The notes under the pieces are model-generated. The model had not been told where the DNA came from and made no database searches. It saw only the letters and a program-made list of their open reading frames with translations. Of a stretch of 48,223 nucleotides of DNA, positions 34,415 through 41,662 are shown one piece after another. The translations under genes and the position numbers were made by a program. The stretch is from Clostridia bacterium. Lineage in GTDB: Bacteria; Bacillota; Clostridia; UMGS1810. The stretch is taken from the NCBI GenBank assembly GCA_017481205.1, contig JAFUPN010000040.1:1-48223 (forward strand). The letters run 5' to 3'. Position 1 is the stretch's first letter; every line of letters begins with the position of its first letter.

Positions 34415-34848
34415 TTGTATATGATATATTTGTCCCTGATTGCTCCGGGATACAACATTTTTATAAATTTTATGTAATCAACCAACTCGCTTCTTCATTT
34501 GGTTGATAAACACTGAGACATAACACCATTCTTTCTTTTTCATAATATCACACAAACAAGTAATTATCAAGCCTATTCAAGCTGTTATTAAAAATATTTA
34601 TCAAAAAACATGGCAGCTACCACATGAAATATTATGTTCCTCAAGTACGCATACTATCTCTTCAACCATTTCAAAATCAGATAATTTTTCATTTCTGATG
34701 ATATTGCAAATACGTTTTTGTATTGCTACTGACCGACTTTCAATCAACGCATCAAAGTCTATTGCCGTATTTTCAATACAATTCTTTACAATCTCAACTA
34801 TTTCATTGATAATCAGTTCTATTCTGATATCCATTATATACGCCCTCC
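34415..34848 (-). repeat. 434-bp direct repeat, copy A
   Basis: It matches 35846-36278 over its full length with only scattered substitutions and one single-base indel. It covers a 77-codon gene and about 190 bases downstream of it. That downstream part contains a conserved 9-bp stem (ATCAACCAA / TTGGTTGAT at 34477-34507). The homology ends sharply at both sides. Confidence 0.9.
34601..34834 (-). CDS. Small protein of unknown function ending in a CGSCH motif (copy A)
   Basis: A 77-residue, mostly helical, acidic protein. It begins MDIRIELIINEIVEIVKN, continues with SRSVAIQKRICNIIRNEKLSDFEMVEEIVCVLEEHN, and ends ISCGSCHVF. The Cys-Gly-Ser-Cys-His tail could bind metal or be redox-active. I do not recognise the family. 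A good ribosome-binding site (GGAGGGCG) precedes the ATG. A second copy, nearly identical, lies at 36031-36264. It is transcribed toward the amidohydrolase gene. Confidence 0.65.
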   Translation of the reverse strand: MDIRIELIINEIVEIVKNCIENTAIDFDALIESRSVAIQKRICNIIRNEKLSDFEMVEEIVCVLEEHNISCGSCHVF

Positions 34849-34938
34849 CAAACTACAGTTTTATAACTATATATGATTTAAATTATCAATCTAATCCTAA
34901 TAGCACGTTAATTCTAAATTAGAAATATAAATCATTAT

Positions 34939-34955
34939 AATTCCATTTTGGAATT
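34939..34955 (+). promoter_or_regulatory. Perfect 17-base palindrome upstream of the XRE-like gene
   Basis: AATTCCA-TTT-TGGAATT lies next to TTGTCA (34956-34961), which with TAATAA 16 bases later may form the promoter of the regulator at 35011. It is a likely binding site of that regulator. Confidence 0.5.
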
Positions 34956-35010
34956 TTGTCAATGCAAATGTGTAATATAATAAACAAAATTAACATTAGG
35001 GTGAATATAG

Positions 35011-35253
35011 ATGAAAACAAGAAAAATAGAAATAGGCGACAAAAACATTGTAGGTCAAAAAATCGCAAAAATCCGCATCGAAAAAGGACTGAAACAAAAA
35101 GATTTTATTGCACAAATACAAACATCCGGTCTGGATATGAATCCATCAAGCTATTCAAAGTTGGAAGGACAGTTCCGCTCTGCAACCGACAAAGAGCTGT
35201 ATATTATATCAAAACTGCTGAATGTTGATATAAATGAATTGTTTGAGCCATAA
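35011..35253 (+). CDS. XRE-like helix-turn-helix regulator
   Basis: An 80-residue protein consisting of little more than an HTH domain: NIVGQKIAKIRIEKGLKQKD, then SYSKLEGQFRSATDKELYII and LLNVDINELFEP, matching the start and end of the Cro/cI fold. AGGGTGAATATAG lies before the ATG. A perfect palindrome upstream suggests autoregulation. It stands between the two copies of the 434-bp repeat, on the strand opposite to them. Small XRE proteins like this often control mobile elements or toxin-antitoxin loci, but no partner is obvious. Confidence 0.75.
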   Translation: MKTRKIEIGDKNIVGQKIAKIRIEKGLKQKDFIAQIQTSGLDMNPSSYSKLEGQFRSATDKELYIISKLLNVDINELFEP

Positions 35254-35328
35254 GCAATATTGGCTTATTTAAAGTAAGTGTCAATTGATAATCTCACAAA
35301 TCTGATTTTATAAGCTACATATATCAAA

Positions 35329-35363
35329 AACTGTTGTACCCCCAATATAAGGATACAACAGTT
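35329..35363. terminator. Bidirectional terminator, CTGTTGTA type
   Basis: Perfect 10-bp stem AACTGTTGTA / TACAACAGTT with loop CCCCCAATATAAGGA. It is identical in stem and loop to the terminator at 36611-36645. It overlaps the stop codon of the convergent Phd-like gene. Confidence 0.75.
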
Positions 35364-35607
35364 ATACTCCCAGAGCAGCTTTGACATCGTCATTAGATAA
35401 CCAGCCGTTTTCTTTTACGGATTTTTCAGCTTCGGCAAATTTTCCCATAAGTTTAATAAACGCTTTTGTTTTTTCATATTTTTTCATATCGACAATCACA
35501 TAACGACCTCTACCGTTCGTTGTAAGAAATACCGGCTCGTCAAATGAAATTTCTTTTAATACCTCTGCATAATTTCTTAAATCCGAAACAGGTCTGATAT
35601 TTGGCAT
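35362..35607 (-). CDS. Phd/YefM-type antitoxin without an adjacent toxin
   Basis: An 81-residue protein with the Phd/YefM N-terminal DNA-binding fold: PVSDLRNYAEVLKEISFDEPVFLTTNGRGRYVIVDMKKYEK. The C-terminal tail (KFAEAEKSVKENGWLSNDDVKAAL) is the type that wraps around a ParE/RelE or Doc toxin. No toxin gene is adjacent: the next gene on the same strand starts after a 420-base gap. AGGAGG lies upstream of the ATG. It may be an orphan antitoxin or may act against a toxin elsewhere. Confidence 0.85.
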   Translation of the reverse strand: MPNIRPVSDLRNYAEVLKEISFDEPVFLTTNGRGRYVIVDMKKYEKTKAFIKLMGKFAEAEKSVKENGWLSNDDVKAALGV

Positions 35608-36030
35608 ATAAAAAACCTCCTTTATTATCTGCTGTAATTATCGTATCATAATTTTAATTAAAATACAACAACGAAATTAAAATTTCTGCGCACAGCAATT
35701 ATATCGCCATGCGTAATATCTCTAAACTGTTATTTTATAGGTATATCCGATTGTTTTTAGGTGTCCGTCAAGCCATCTGTAAATTCTATCAAAAGACATG
35801 TTTCGTTCGGGCGACATTTTCTTTTTTTATTGCTTATTTTCCCGATTGTATATGATATATTTGTCCCTGATTGCTCCGGCATACAACATTTTTATAAATT
35901 TTATGTAATCAACCAACTTGCTTCTTCATTTGGTTGATAAACACTGAGACATAACACCATTCTTTCTTTTTCATAATATCACAAAACAAGTAATTATCAA
36001 GCCTATTCAAGCTATTATTAAAAATATTAA
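35608..36030. other. Gene-poor stretch between the Phd gene and the second CGSCH gene
   Basis: It is AT-rich and holds the downstream part of repeat copy B (from 35846) and a 31-codon minus-strand open frame (35722-35817). Nothing else is recognisable. Confidence 0.5.
35722..35817 (-). other. Short open frame, possible gene remnant (31 aa)
   Basis: An ATG-initiated frame that reads MSPERNMSFDRIYRWLDG and continues to a TAG. There is no ribosome-binding site. It occupies the place that the amidohydrolase gene holds next to copy A. It could be the tail of a deleted gene, or chance. Confidence 0.25.
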
Positions 36031-36278
36031 TCAAAAATCATGGCAGCTACCACATGAAATATTATGTTCCTCAAGTATGCATACTATCTCTTCAACCATT
36101 TCAAAATCAGACAATTTTTCATTTCTGATGACATCACAAATACGTTTTAGTATTGCTACTGACCGACTTTCAATCAACGCATCAAAGTCTATTGCCGTAT
36201 TTTCAATATAATTCTTTACAATCTCAACTATTTCATTGGTAATCAGTTCTATTCTGATATCCATTATATACACCCTCC
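35846..36278 (-). repeat. 434-bp direct repeat, copy B
   Basis: It matches copy A (34415-34848) in the same orientation 1,431 bases away, including the CGSCH gene, its ribosome-binding site and about 190 bases downstream with the conserved stem ATCAACCAA / TTGGTTGAT. Confidence 0.9.
36031..36264 (-). CDS. Small protein of unknown function ending in a CGSCH motif (copy B)
   Basis: A 77-residue paralogue of the gene at 34601-34834, differing at a handful of residues: Ile to Thr near the start, Cys to Tyr in the EIVKN(C/Y)IENT segment, and a different last pair. The SCGSCH tail, the charged helices and the ribosome-binding site are kept, so both copies seem under selection or the duplication is recent. 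A GTG nine bases upstream in frame is less likely than this ATG, because it overlaps the GGAGG site. Confidence 0.65.
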   Translation of the reverse strand: MDIRIELITNEIVEIVKNYIENTAIDFDALIESRSVAILKRICDVIRNEKLSDFEMVEEIVCILEEHNISCGSCHDF

Positions 36279-36290
36279 GAATTTCATTTT

Positions 36291-36308
36291 GTAACCATAT
36301 TTGGTTAT
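36291..36308. promoter_or_regulatory. Inverted repeat between divergent small genes
   Basis: GTAACCA-TATT-TGGTTAT forms an operator-like palindrome between the CGSCH gene (minus) and the ribbon-helix-helix-like gene (plus). Confidence 0.35.
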
Positions 36309-36371
36309 ATTAATGACATTATAATATGTTTTATAATTATAGTCAAGATAAAATTGAGGTGACGTCATATA

Positions 36372-36554
36372 ATGTTTAAAATTGATAATGAATTTAAAAA
36401 TGCCAATATATCCAGAACAATCAGATTTACAGAAAAGCTATTTGAAGAGCTGAATGAATATGCAGCAAAAAACGAAGTATCATTCAATTATCTTGTTTTG
36501 CAATGCTGTAAATATGCTATGGATAACAGAGAAGAAAAAACCGATAAAGAGTGA
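36372..36554 (+). CDS. Ribbon-helix-helix-like (CopG/Arc-type) small DNA-binding protein
   Basis: A 60-residue protein: SRTIRFTEKLFEELNEYAAK is a candidate beta-strand plus helix A, and EVSFNYLVLQCCKYAMDN a candidate helix B, matching the pattern of CopG/Arc repressors. GAGGTGACGTCATA precedes the ATG. It may be an antitoxin-type regulator; no toxin follows. It runs convergently to the ribosomal operon, sharing the terminator at 36611-36645. Confidence 0.6.
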   Translation: MFKIDNEFKNANISRTIRFTEKLFEELNEYAAKNEVSFNYLVLQCCKYAMDNREEKTDKE

Positions 36555-36610
36555 ATTCCTACCGGTTTGTAAATTTTCAATAGAACTCACAAAAATTTCA
36601 AGCATCAAAA

Positions 36611-36645
36611 AACTGTTGTACCCCCAATATAAGGATACAACAGTT
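36611..36645 (-). terminator. Terminator closing the ribosomal protein operon
   Basis: Perfect 10-bp stem AACTGTTGTA / TACAACAGTT. On the minus strand it ends in TTTTTT directly after the stem, 18 bases after the rplQ stop codon. It also has a T-run on the plus strand, so it may serve the convergent small gene. Confidence 0.9.
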
Positions 36646-36662
36646 TTTTAATTGTGATGTAA

Positions 36663-37004
36663 TTAAACTAATTCGATGATAGCCATCTCAGCAGCATCGC
36701 CGCGTCTGGGTCCCATCTTTATAATTCTTGTATAACCACCATTTCTATCACTGTACTTAGGAGCGATTTCTGTAAACACTTTGGTTACAACATCTTCTTT
36801 GGTGATGTAAGCAAGTGCCTGTCTTCTGGTGTGTAATGTATTAGTCTTACCCAATGTAATCATCTTTTCAGCCATACATCTCACTTCTTTTGCCTTGGGG
36901 AGAGTTGTTTCAATTCTTCCGTTTTCAAGAAGACTTGTAACAAGGTTTCTCAGTGTGGCAATTCTGTGGTCTGTTGCACGACCTAATTTTCTTGTACCAG
37001 GCAT
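36663..37004 (-). CDS. rplQ: Ribosomal protein L17 (bL17)
   Basis: 113 residues, the usual bacterial length without extension. Family signature: [38 protein letters not shown], and the closing [23 protein letters not shown]. It belongs to the large subunit near the exit tunnel. AAGGAGG lies upstream of the ATG, and rpoA precedes it by 38 bases. Last gene of the operon. Confidence 0.98.
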   Translation of the reverse strand: MPGTRKLGRATDHRIATLRNLVTSLLENGRIETTLPKAKEVRCMAEKMITLGKTNTLHTRRQALAYITKEDVVTKVFTEIAPKYSDRNGGYTRIIKMGPRRGDAAEMAIIELV

Positions 37005-37042
37005 TAGAACATATACCTCCTTTTAATATTTCAAGTAGTTAA

Positions 37043-37996
37043 TTATTCATCATAATCCTTTGAGAACTGGAATCCCAAAGAATCAAGCTTGCTGACAACC
37101 TCTTCGAGAGATTTCTTACCAAGATTTCTTACTCTCATCATTTCACCCTCGGACTTGCTTACCAGGTCCTCAACGGTGTTGATGCCGGCACGCTTGAGAC
37201 AGTTGAAAGAACGAACAGAAAGATCAAGCTCTTCGATAGTAAGCTCAAGAACCTTGTTCTTCTTGTTGTCTTCTTTTTCAACCATGATATCCTTACCCTT
37301 GACACCCTCTGCAAGATCAATGAACAGGTTCATGTGATCATTGAGAATCTTTGCACTCAGGGACAGCGCTTCTTCAGGAGCGATTGTTCCGTCAGCAAAA
37401 ATTTCAATGGTAAGCTTGTCGTAGTCAGTTACCTGACCTACACGGGTATTTGTAACCTCGTAGTTTACCTTGTCGATAGGTGAATATACCGAGTCAACAG
37501 GGATGACGCCGATAACATTCTGCATGTTCTCTTTGTTTTTCTCACTGGTTACATAACCTCTGCCCTTCTGCATTGTGATTTCCATCACCAGCTTGGCACC
37601 CTCGCTGAGTGTAGCGATGTGAAGATCTCCGTTAATAATTTCAACGCTTTCGGGACATTTGATATCTCTTGCGCAAACTTCGCACTCACCGCTTGCATCA
37701 ATTGTTACAACAACGGGAGTATCAGCATAAATCTTTGCAATAATTCTCTTAACATTGAGTATAATCTCTGTAACGTCTTCCTTGACGCCAGGAATTGTAG
37801 AAAACTCATGGAGCACACCGTCAATCTTGACGCTGGTTGCTGCTGCACCGGGCAGTGAGGAAAGAAGAACTCTCCTCAGGCTGTTTCCCAGTGTCATACC
37901 ATAGCCTCTCTCCAGGGGCTCAACTTCAAATCTTGCGTATTTGCCGTCTTCGCTTTTTTCTACGCACTCAACGCGTGGCTTTTCCATTTCTATCAT
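37043..37996 (-). CDS. rpoA: RNA polymerase alpha subunit
   Basis: About 317 residues. The N-terminal domain has [22 protein letters not shown] and [14 protein letters not shown]. The C-terminal domain, which contacts UP elements and activators, is [48 protein letters not shown] 37996 has TGGAGGGTCATAAT before it; the upstream in-frame ATG overlaps that site. It lies between rpsD and rplQ as in all Firmicutes. Confidence 0.98.
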   Translation of the reverse strand: MIEMEKPRVECVEKSEDGKYARFEVEPLERGYGMTLGNSLRRVLLSSLPGAAATSVKIDGVLHEFSTIPGVKEDVTEIILNVKRIIAKIYADTPVVVTIDASGECEVCARDIKCPESVEIINGDLHIATLSEGAKLVMEITMQKGRGYVTSEKNKENMQNVIGVIPVDSVYSPIDKVNYEVTNTRVGQVTDYDKLTIEIFADGTIAPEEALSLSAKILNDHMNLFIDLAEGVKGKDIMVEKEDNKKNKVLELTIEELDLSVRSFNCLKRAGINTVEDLVSKSEGEMMRVRNLGKKSLEEVVSKLDSLGFQFSKDYDE

Positions 37997-38050
37997 ATTA
38001 TGACCCTCCATTTTAGAATTAAAATTATCTCATTTCTGAGGGCTTGCTTA

Positions 38051-38644
38051 TTACTTAGAATACAACTCAACGATGAGATGTTCTTCAACTTCAAAATCAA
38101 TATCGTCTCTGTCAGCCAAAGCAATAACCTTACCTGTAAGAGTATTTTTGTCCATGTCGAGCCACTTAGGAACAACTCTTGATGAGTTAGCCTCAACAAT
38201 AGCCTTCATTCTGTCTGAAGACTGAGTTTTTTCCTTAAGATTGATAACATCACCAACACTTACGCGGTATGAAGGTATATCAACTTTCTTGCCGTTAACA
38301 AGAATGTGACCGTGATTTACCAGCTGTCTGGACTCTCTTCTTGTATTTGCAAGACCGAGTCTGAAAACAACGTTATCCAGTCTTGATTCCAGGAGCTGAA
38401 GCAGGTTTTCACCTGTAACACCGGGCATCTTTGTAGCAATTACATAATACTTTCTGAACTGCTTTTCGAGCATTCCGTATATAAACTTAACCTTCTGCTT
38501 TTCGGTAAGCTGGCGACCATATTCGCTCTGCTTTTTCTTCATAGGCTTAGGATTTCTGTTAGAGGTTTTATCAATACCCATAACAGAAGGCTCAATACCT
38601 AAAGTTCTGCATCTTTTCAATACAGGTTGCATATTTCTTGCCAT
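38051..38644 (-). CDS. rpsD: Ribosomal protein S4 (uS4)
   Basis: 197 residues. Features: MARNMQPVLKRCRTLGIEPS at the start, KQSEYGRQLTEKQKVKFIYG and the S4 RNA-binding domain SRLDNVVFRLGLANTRRESRQLVNHGHILVNGKKVDIPS. The four zinc-type cysteines of some S4 proteins are not present. It is an assembly initiator for the small subunit and a candidate autoregulator. Confidence 0.98.
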   Translation of the reverse strand: MARNMQPVLKRCRTLGIEPSVMGIDKTSNRNPKPMKKKQSEYGRQLTEKQKVKFIYGMLEKQFRKYYVIATKMPGVTGENLLQLLESRLDNVVFRLGLANTRRESRQLVNHGHILVNGKKVDIPSYRVSVGDVINLKEKTQSSDRMKAIVEANSSRVVPKWLDMDKNTLTGKVIALADRDDIDFEVEEHLIVELYSK

Positions 38645-38676
38645 TTGTTTCTCCTCCTAACTTCAAAAATTTCCAA

Positions 38677-39066
38677 TCAAACTCTTCTTCTCTTCGGGGG
38701 TCTGCAACCGTTGTGGGGAATCGGAGTTACATCTTTAATCATTGTTACTTCAAGACCTGCTGTCTGCAGAGCTCTGATTGCAGCTTCTCTACCTGCACCG
38801 GGACCCTTTACATAAACCTCAACAGATTTAAGTCCGTGTTCCATAGCAGCCTTAGCAGCAGTTTCTGCAGCCATCTGTGAAGCAAAAGGAGTGCTCTTTC
38901 TGGAGCCTCTGAAACCGAGACCGCCTGAGCTTGCCCATGAAAGTGCGTTTCCTGCAACGTCTGTGATGGTTACAATTGTGTTATTGAATGTGGAGCGGAT
39001 ATGAACAGCACCACGTTCAATGTGTTTCTTTTCTCTTCTCTTACGAGTTTTCTTCTGAACAGCCAT
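38677..39066 (-). CDS. rpsK: Ribosomal protein S11 (uS11)
   Basis: 129 residues: [42 protein letters not shown] stretch (here [14 protein letters not shown]) and the C-terminal [18 protein letters not shown], all canonical. It sits at the platform of the small subunit. AGGAGGGATATATAA precedes the ATG. Confidence 0.98.
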   Translation of the reverse strand: MAVQKKTRKRREKKHIERGAVHIRSTFNNTIVTITDVAGNALSWASSGGLGFRGSRKSTPFASQMAAETAAKAAMEHGLKSVEVYVKGPGAGREAAIRALQTAGLEVTMIKDVTPIPHNGCRPPKRRRV

Positions 39067-39084
39067 TTATATATCCCTCCTATA

Positions 39085-39453
39085 TTATTTCTTCTTGCCA
39101 GCAACAGCTCTCTTAGGACCTTTTCTTGTTCTGGCATTATTCTTAGTATTCTGACCGCGGCAGGGGAGGTTCTTTCTGTGACGAAGACCTCTGTAGCAGC
39201 CAATTTCGATCAAACGCTTGATGTCGAGAGCCACCTGACGTCTGAGGTCACCTTCAACGGTGTAATCTCTGTCGATGATTTCTCTGATTTTCTTTTCTTC
39301 ATCTTCTGTAAGATCTCTTACTCTTGTGTCAGGATTAACTCCTGCTTCGCTTAATATCTTCTTAGAGCTGGGAAGACCGATACCGTATACATAGGTAAGG
39401 CCGATTTAAACTCTCTTTTCGTTAGGTAAATCAACACCTGCTATTCTTGCCAT
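39085..39453 (-). pseudogene. rpsM: Ribosomal protein S13 (uS13) with an in-frame stop at codon 16
   Basis: The frame starts MARIAGVDLPNEKRV and then meets TAA at 39406-39408, where bacterial S13 has Glu. It continues without shift as [20 protein letters not shown], through [20 protein letters not shown] and [19 protein letters not shown] to KRAVAGKKK, total 122 codons, the normal length. One base change (GAA to TAA) explains it. S13 forms contacts to the large subunit and to tRNA and is essential in most bacteria, so a true null is not expected. No in-frame Met follows, so restart is unlikely. A sequencing or assembly error is the simplest explanation; recoding is the alternative. Confidence 0.93.
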
Positions 39454-39576
39454 TAGCTTTTTGCACCTCCTGTGTTCTGATTAAAAAACTATATACTATC
39501 TATATTTCATAACCCTAAGGATTACAGGTGACCTTAAGCCCCTGTACAGCCGCACCTTAAAAGCTATAAGCTAAGA
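39454..39576 (-). promoter_or_regulatory. Long rpmJ-rpsM intergenic leader with stem-loop potential
   Basis: This 123-base gap is much longer than the other spacers of the block. It can pair TACAGG (39523-39528) with CCTGTA (39541-39546) on either strand, or instead CTAAGG with CCTTAAG, which are mutually exclusive. It may be a translational control site for the rpsM-rpsK-rpsD-rpoA-rplQ part of the operon. No promoter is evident. Confidence 0.4.
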
Positions 39577-39690
39577 TTAACCCTGTCTCTGTTTGTGCTT
39601 AGGGTTTGAGCAAATAACCATTATATTGCCCTTTCTCTTTATGATTTTGCATTTTTCGCAAATCGGTTTAACTGATGGTCTAACCTTCAT
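39577..39690 (-). CDS. rpmJ: Ribosomal protein L36 (bL36), zinc-binding type
   Basis: 37 residues: [21 protein letters not shown] followed by [15 protein letters not shown]. The C-x-x-C ... C ... H set binds one zinc ion, the C+ form. AGGAGGTAACAGTA precedes the ATG. It follows infA in the standard order. Confidence 0.97.
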   Translation of the reverse strand: MKVRPSVKPICEKCKIIKRKGNIMVICSNPKHKQRQG

Positions 39691-39721
39691 TACTGTTACC
39701 TCCTATCAAAAACTTTAAGCC

Positions 39722-39940
39722 TTATTTGGCTCTCCATGTGATACGTCCTCTGGTCAAATCATACGGTGACATTTCTACGGTAACCTTATCACCGGGAAGA
39801 ATTCTGATATAATTCATTCTCAATTTGCCGGAGATATGAGCCAGTATTTTGTGACCGTTTTCAAATTCTACCCGAAAAATTGCGTTAGGCAAAGCCTCCA
39901 AGACTGTACCCTCATATTCAAATACATCTTCTTTAGCCAA
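39722..39940 (-). CDS. infA: Translation initiation factor IF-1, probable TTG start
   Basis: 72 residues, a single S1-like OB fold: [63 protein letters not shown] chose TTG at 39940 ([11 protein letters not shown] aligned with the family MAKEDVIE) because GGAGGG lies seven bases before it. An earlier TTG in frame would give five extra residues and no ribosome-binding site. IF-1 occupies the A site of the 30S subunit during initiation. Confidence 0.96.
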   Translation of the reverse strand: MAKEDVFEYEGTVLEALPNAIFRVEFENGHKILAHISGKLRMNYIRILPGDKVTVEMSPYDLTRGRITWRAK

Positions 39941-39960
39941 GGATTTTCCCTCCAAATCTA

Positions 39961-40233
39961 TTACTTTTCATATTTGCTTAAAAAGTTTGACAATGCATAT
40001 CTTACCTCTTTGTTGGTAAGCCTGCCTGTCGTTGTGATTCTTCCGAGAATAAAGTCATCTCTTACTCCCGTAAAGCTCACATGCTTGATTTTCTTTTTCT
40101 TAGGATTGCTGACCTTGCGGCTCTTGCCGTCGCTTAAGTAAAGGAAATTTTCCTCCTCAGCAGTTACTATAAAGCAATCGCCCTTGTCCCTGCCGGCTAT
40201 GGCATAGACAACTTCTGCAATATGACTTTCCAT
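39961..40233 (-). CDS. KOW-domain RNA-binding protein
   Basis: A 90-residue protein with an N-terminal KOW/SH3 barrel ([34 protein letters not shown]) and a basic stretch [10 protein letters not shown]. It is a common companion of map and infA in Clostridia, probably an RNA- or ribosome-associated factor. I use the ATG at 40233, after GGGGTGAGTAAG; a GTG nine bases upstream is in frame but lies in that site. It is one base from the map stop. Confidence 0.88.
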   Translation of the reverse strand: MESHIAEVVYAIAGRDKGDCFIVTAEEENFLYLSDGKSRKVSNPKKKKIKHVSFTGVRDDFILGRITTTGRLTNKEVRYALSNFLSKYEK

Positions 40234-40234
40234 C

Positions 40235-40996
40235 TTACTCACCCCACTCGGGATTAGTAAGAAGCTGGGGTTTACCGTCGGTTATGAGAATAGTGTTCTC
40301 ATAGTGGGATGCCAGCGAGCCGTCAACTGTCTTGACGGTCCAGCCGTCGCCCATACAGGTTGTTTCGTATTTTCCGAAATTAACCATGGGCTCCACGGCA
40401 ATGGTCATGCCCTTTGCAAGCCTGATGCCCCGTCCGAAGGTTCCGTGATTGGGAATCTCGGGGCTTTCGTGCAACTTGCGCCCTATGCCGTGACCGCAGT
40501 AGTTGCGCACAACAGAAAATCCGTTGCTTTCCACATGCTTTTGTATAGTGGCACATATACTGCCCAGTCTTTCACCGCTTACTGCATATTTCAGCCCCTC
40601 ATAAAAGCTCTGTTTTGTTACGTCCATAAGCTTTTGTGCATCGGTGCTTATACTGCCGATACCGTAGGTTCTGGCTGCATCGCCGTGAAAACCGTCCTTA
40701 ACTGCTCCTATATCCAGGCTCAGGATATCTCCCTCGCGAAGCACTGTCTTTTCATTGGGTATACCGTGAATAACAGTGTCGTTTACGGAAGCGCATATAC
40801 TTGCCGGGAATCCGTTGTAGTTAAGGAACGAAGGCTTGGCACCCTGGCTTATGATAAAGTCATGTGCAATCCGGTCAAGCTCCTTGGTAGTTATACCGGG
40901 CTGTAAGTGTTTCTTGAGTACCTCAAAGGTTTCATAAACTATTCTTCCCGCTTCCCTCATCTTGGCGATGTCGGAAGTCGATTTTAAATATATCAT
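40235..40996 (-). CDS. map: Methionine aminopeptidase, type I
   Basis: 253 residues. The metal ligands are visible in order: Asp in SLDIGAVKDGFHGDAART (both Asp), His in NYCGHGIGRKLHES, Glu in MTIAVEPMVNFG and Glu in SHYENTILIT. It removes the N-terminal Met cotranslationally. No N-terminal zinc-finger extension is present. It lies between adk and the KOW gene. Confidence 0.97.
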   Translation of the reverse strand: MIYLKSTSDIAKMREAGRIVYETFEVLKKHLQPGITTKELDRIAHDFIISQGAKPSFLNYNGFPASICASVNDTVIHGIPNEKTVLREGDILSLDIGAVKDGFHGDAARTYGIGSISTDAQKLMDVTKQSFYEGLKYAVSGERLGSICATIQKHVESNGFSVVRNYCGHGIGRKLHESPEIPNHGTFGRGIRLAKGMTIAVEPMVNFGKYETTCMGDGWTVKTVDGSLASHYENTILITDGKPQLLTNPEWGE

Positions 40997-41020
40997 TCAT
41001 TAACCTCCATAGAAACACTT

Positions 41021-41650
41021 TTAATCGAGAGAGTCAAGCACGTCTTTGGTAATTTCCTCAACGTCTCTGTCTCCGTCAATTTTTACGAGCTTTCCTTTGT
41101 TTTCATAAAACTCCTTGAGTACCTCAGTTGTTTCATGATAAACCTTGAGTCTGCTCATAATTGTCTCTTCGCAATCATCAGGTCTTGTTATGAGTGCTCC
41201 GCCGCATTTTTCGCACTTATCTCCGTCCTTGGAGGGATTAAAATGCACATGGTATGTTGCACCACACTCACTGCACTCTCTTCTGCCGCCGAGTCTGTCA
41301 AGAATGACTTCATCGGGAACCTCTATCGAAAGTGCCTTATCAATTGATATGCCCATGGTTTCCAGAGCCTCTGCCTGAGCAATGGTTCTTGGGAACCCGT
41401 CCAGAATAAATCCGTTTTTGCAGTCGGGCTCAGCCAACCGCTCCTTGATTATTCCGATTACAACCTCATCGGGAACCAGGAGACCCTTGTCAATCAAGGA
41501 TTTTGCCTGCTTGCCGATGTCGGTTGCATTTCTTATGGCATTTCGAATTATCGCTCCTGTTGAAATTGTGGGTATGTTATACTTCTCACAAATTTTTGCT
41601 GCCTGAGTGCCTTTACCGGCACCCGGAGCGCCTAGCATTATAAGCTTCAT
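41021..41650 (-). CDS. adk: Adenylate kinase, zinc-LID type
   Basis: 209 residues. P-loop LGAPGAGKGTQ at residues 6-16, STGAIIR as the AMP-binding start, GFILDGFPRT, and the LID RLGGRRECSECGATYHVHFN with CEKC, four cysteines that bind structural zinc, typical of Gram-positive enzymes. It equilibrates ATP, AMP and ADP. ATG 41650 follows AAGGTGGTATTT; the three-codon upstream extension is not used. Confidence 0.97.
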   Translation of the reverse strand: MKLIMLGAPGAGKGTQAAKICEKYNIPTISTGAIIRNAIRNATDIGKQAKSLIDKGLLVPDEVVIGIIKERLAEPDCKNGFILDGFPRTIAQAEALETMGISIDKALSIEVPDEVILDRLGGRRECSECGATYHVHFNPSKDGDKCEKCGGALITRPDDCEETIMSRLKVYHETTEVLKEFYENKGKLVKIDGDRDVEEITKDVLDSLD

Positions 41651-41662
41651 AAATACCACCTT

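Noticed and set aside
16488..36645. Clusters of hairpins as a possible CRISPR array
   Set aside because: They are individual terminators with T-runs at gene ends, not regularly spaced repeats with unique spacers, and no cas gene is present.
38970..39203. 77-codon minus-strand frame in the rpsM/rpsK region
   Set aside because: It is out of frame with both ribosomal genes; the rpsM frame itself reads the canonical S13 sequence.
41021..41659. Longer adk start (three extra codons)
   Set aside because: The ATG at 41650 has AAGGTGG at good distance and matches the family N-terminus.
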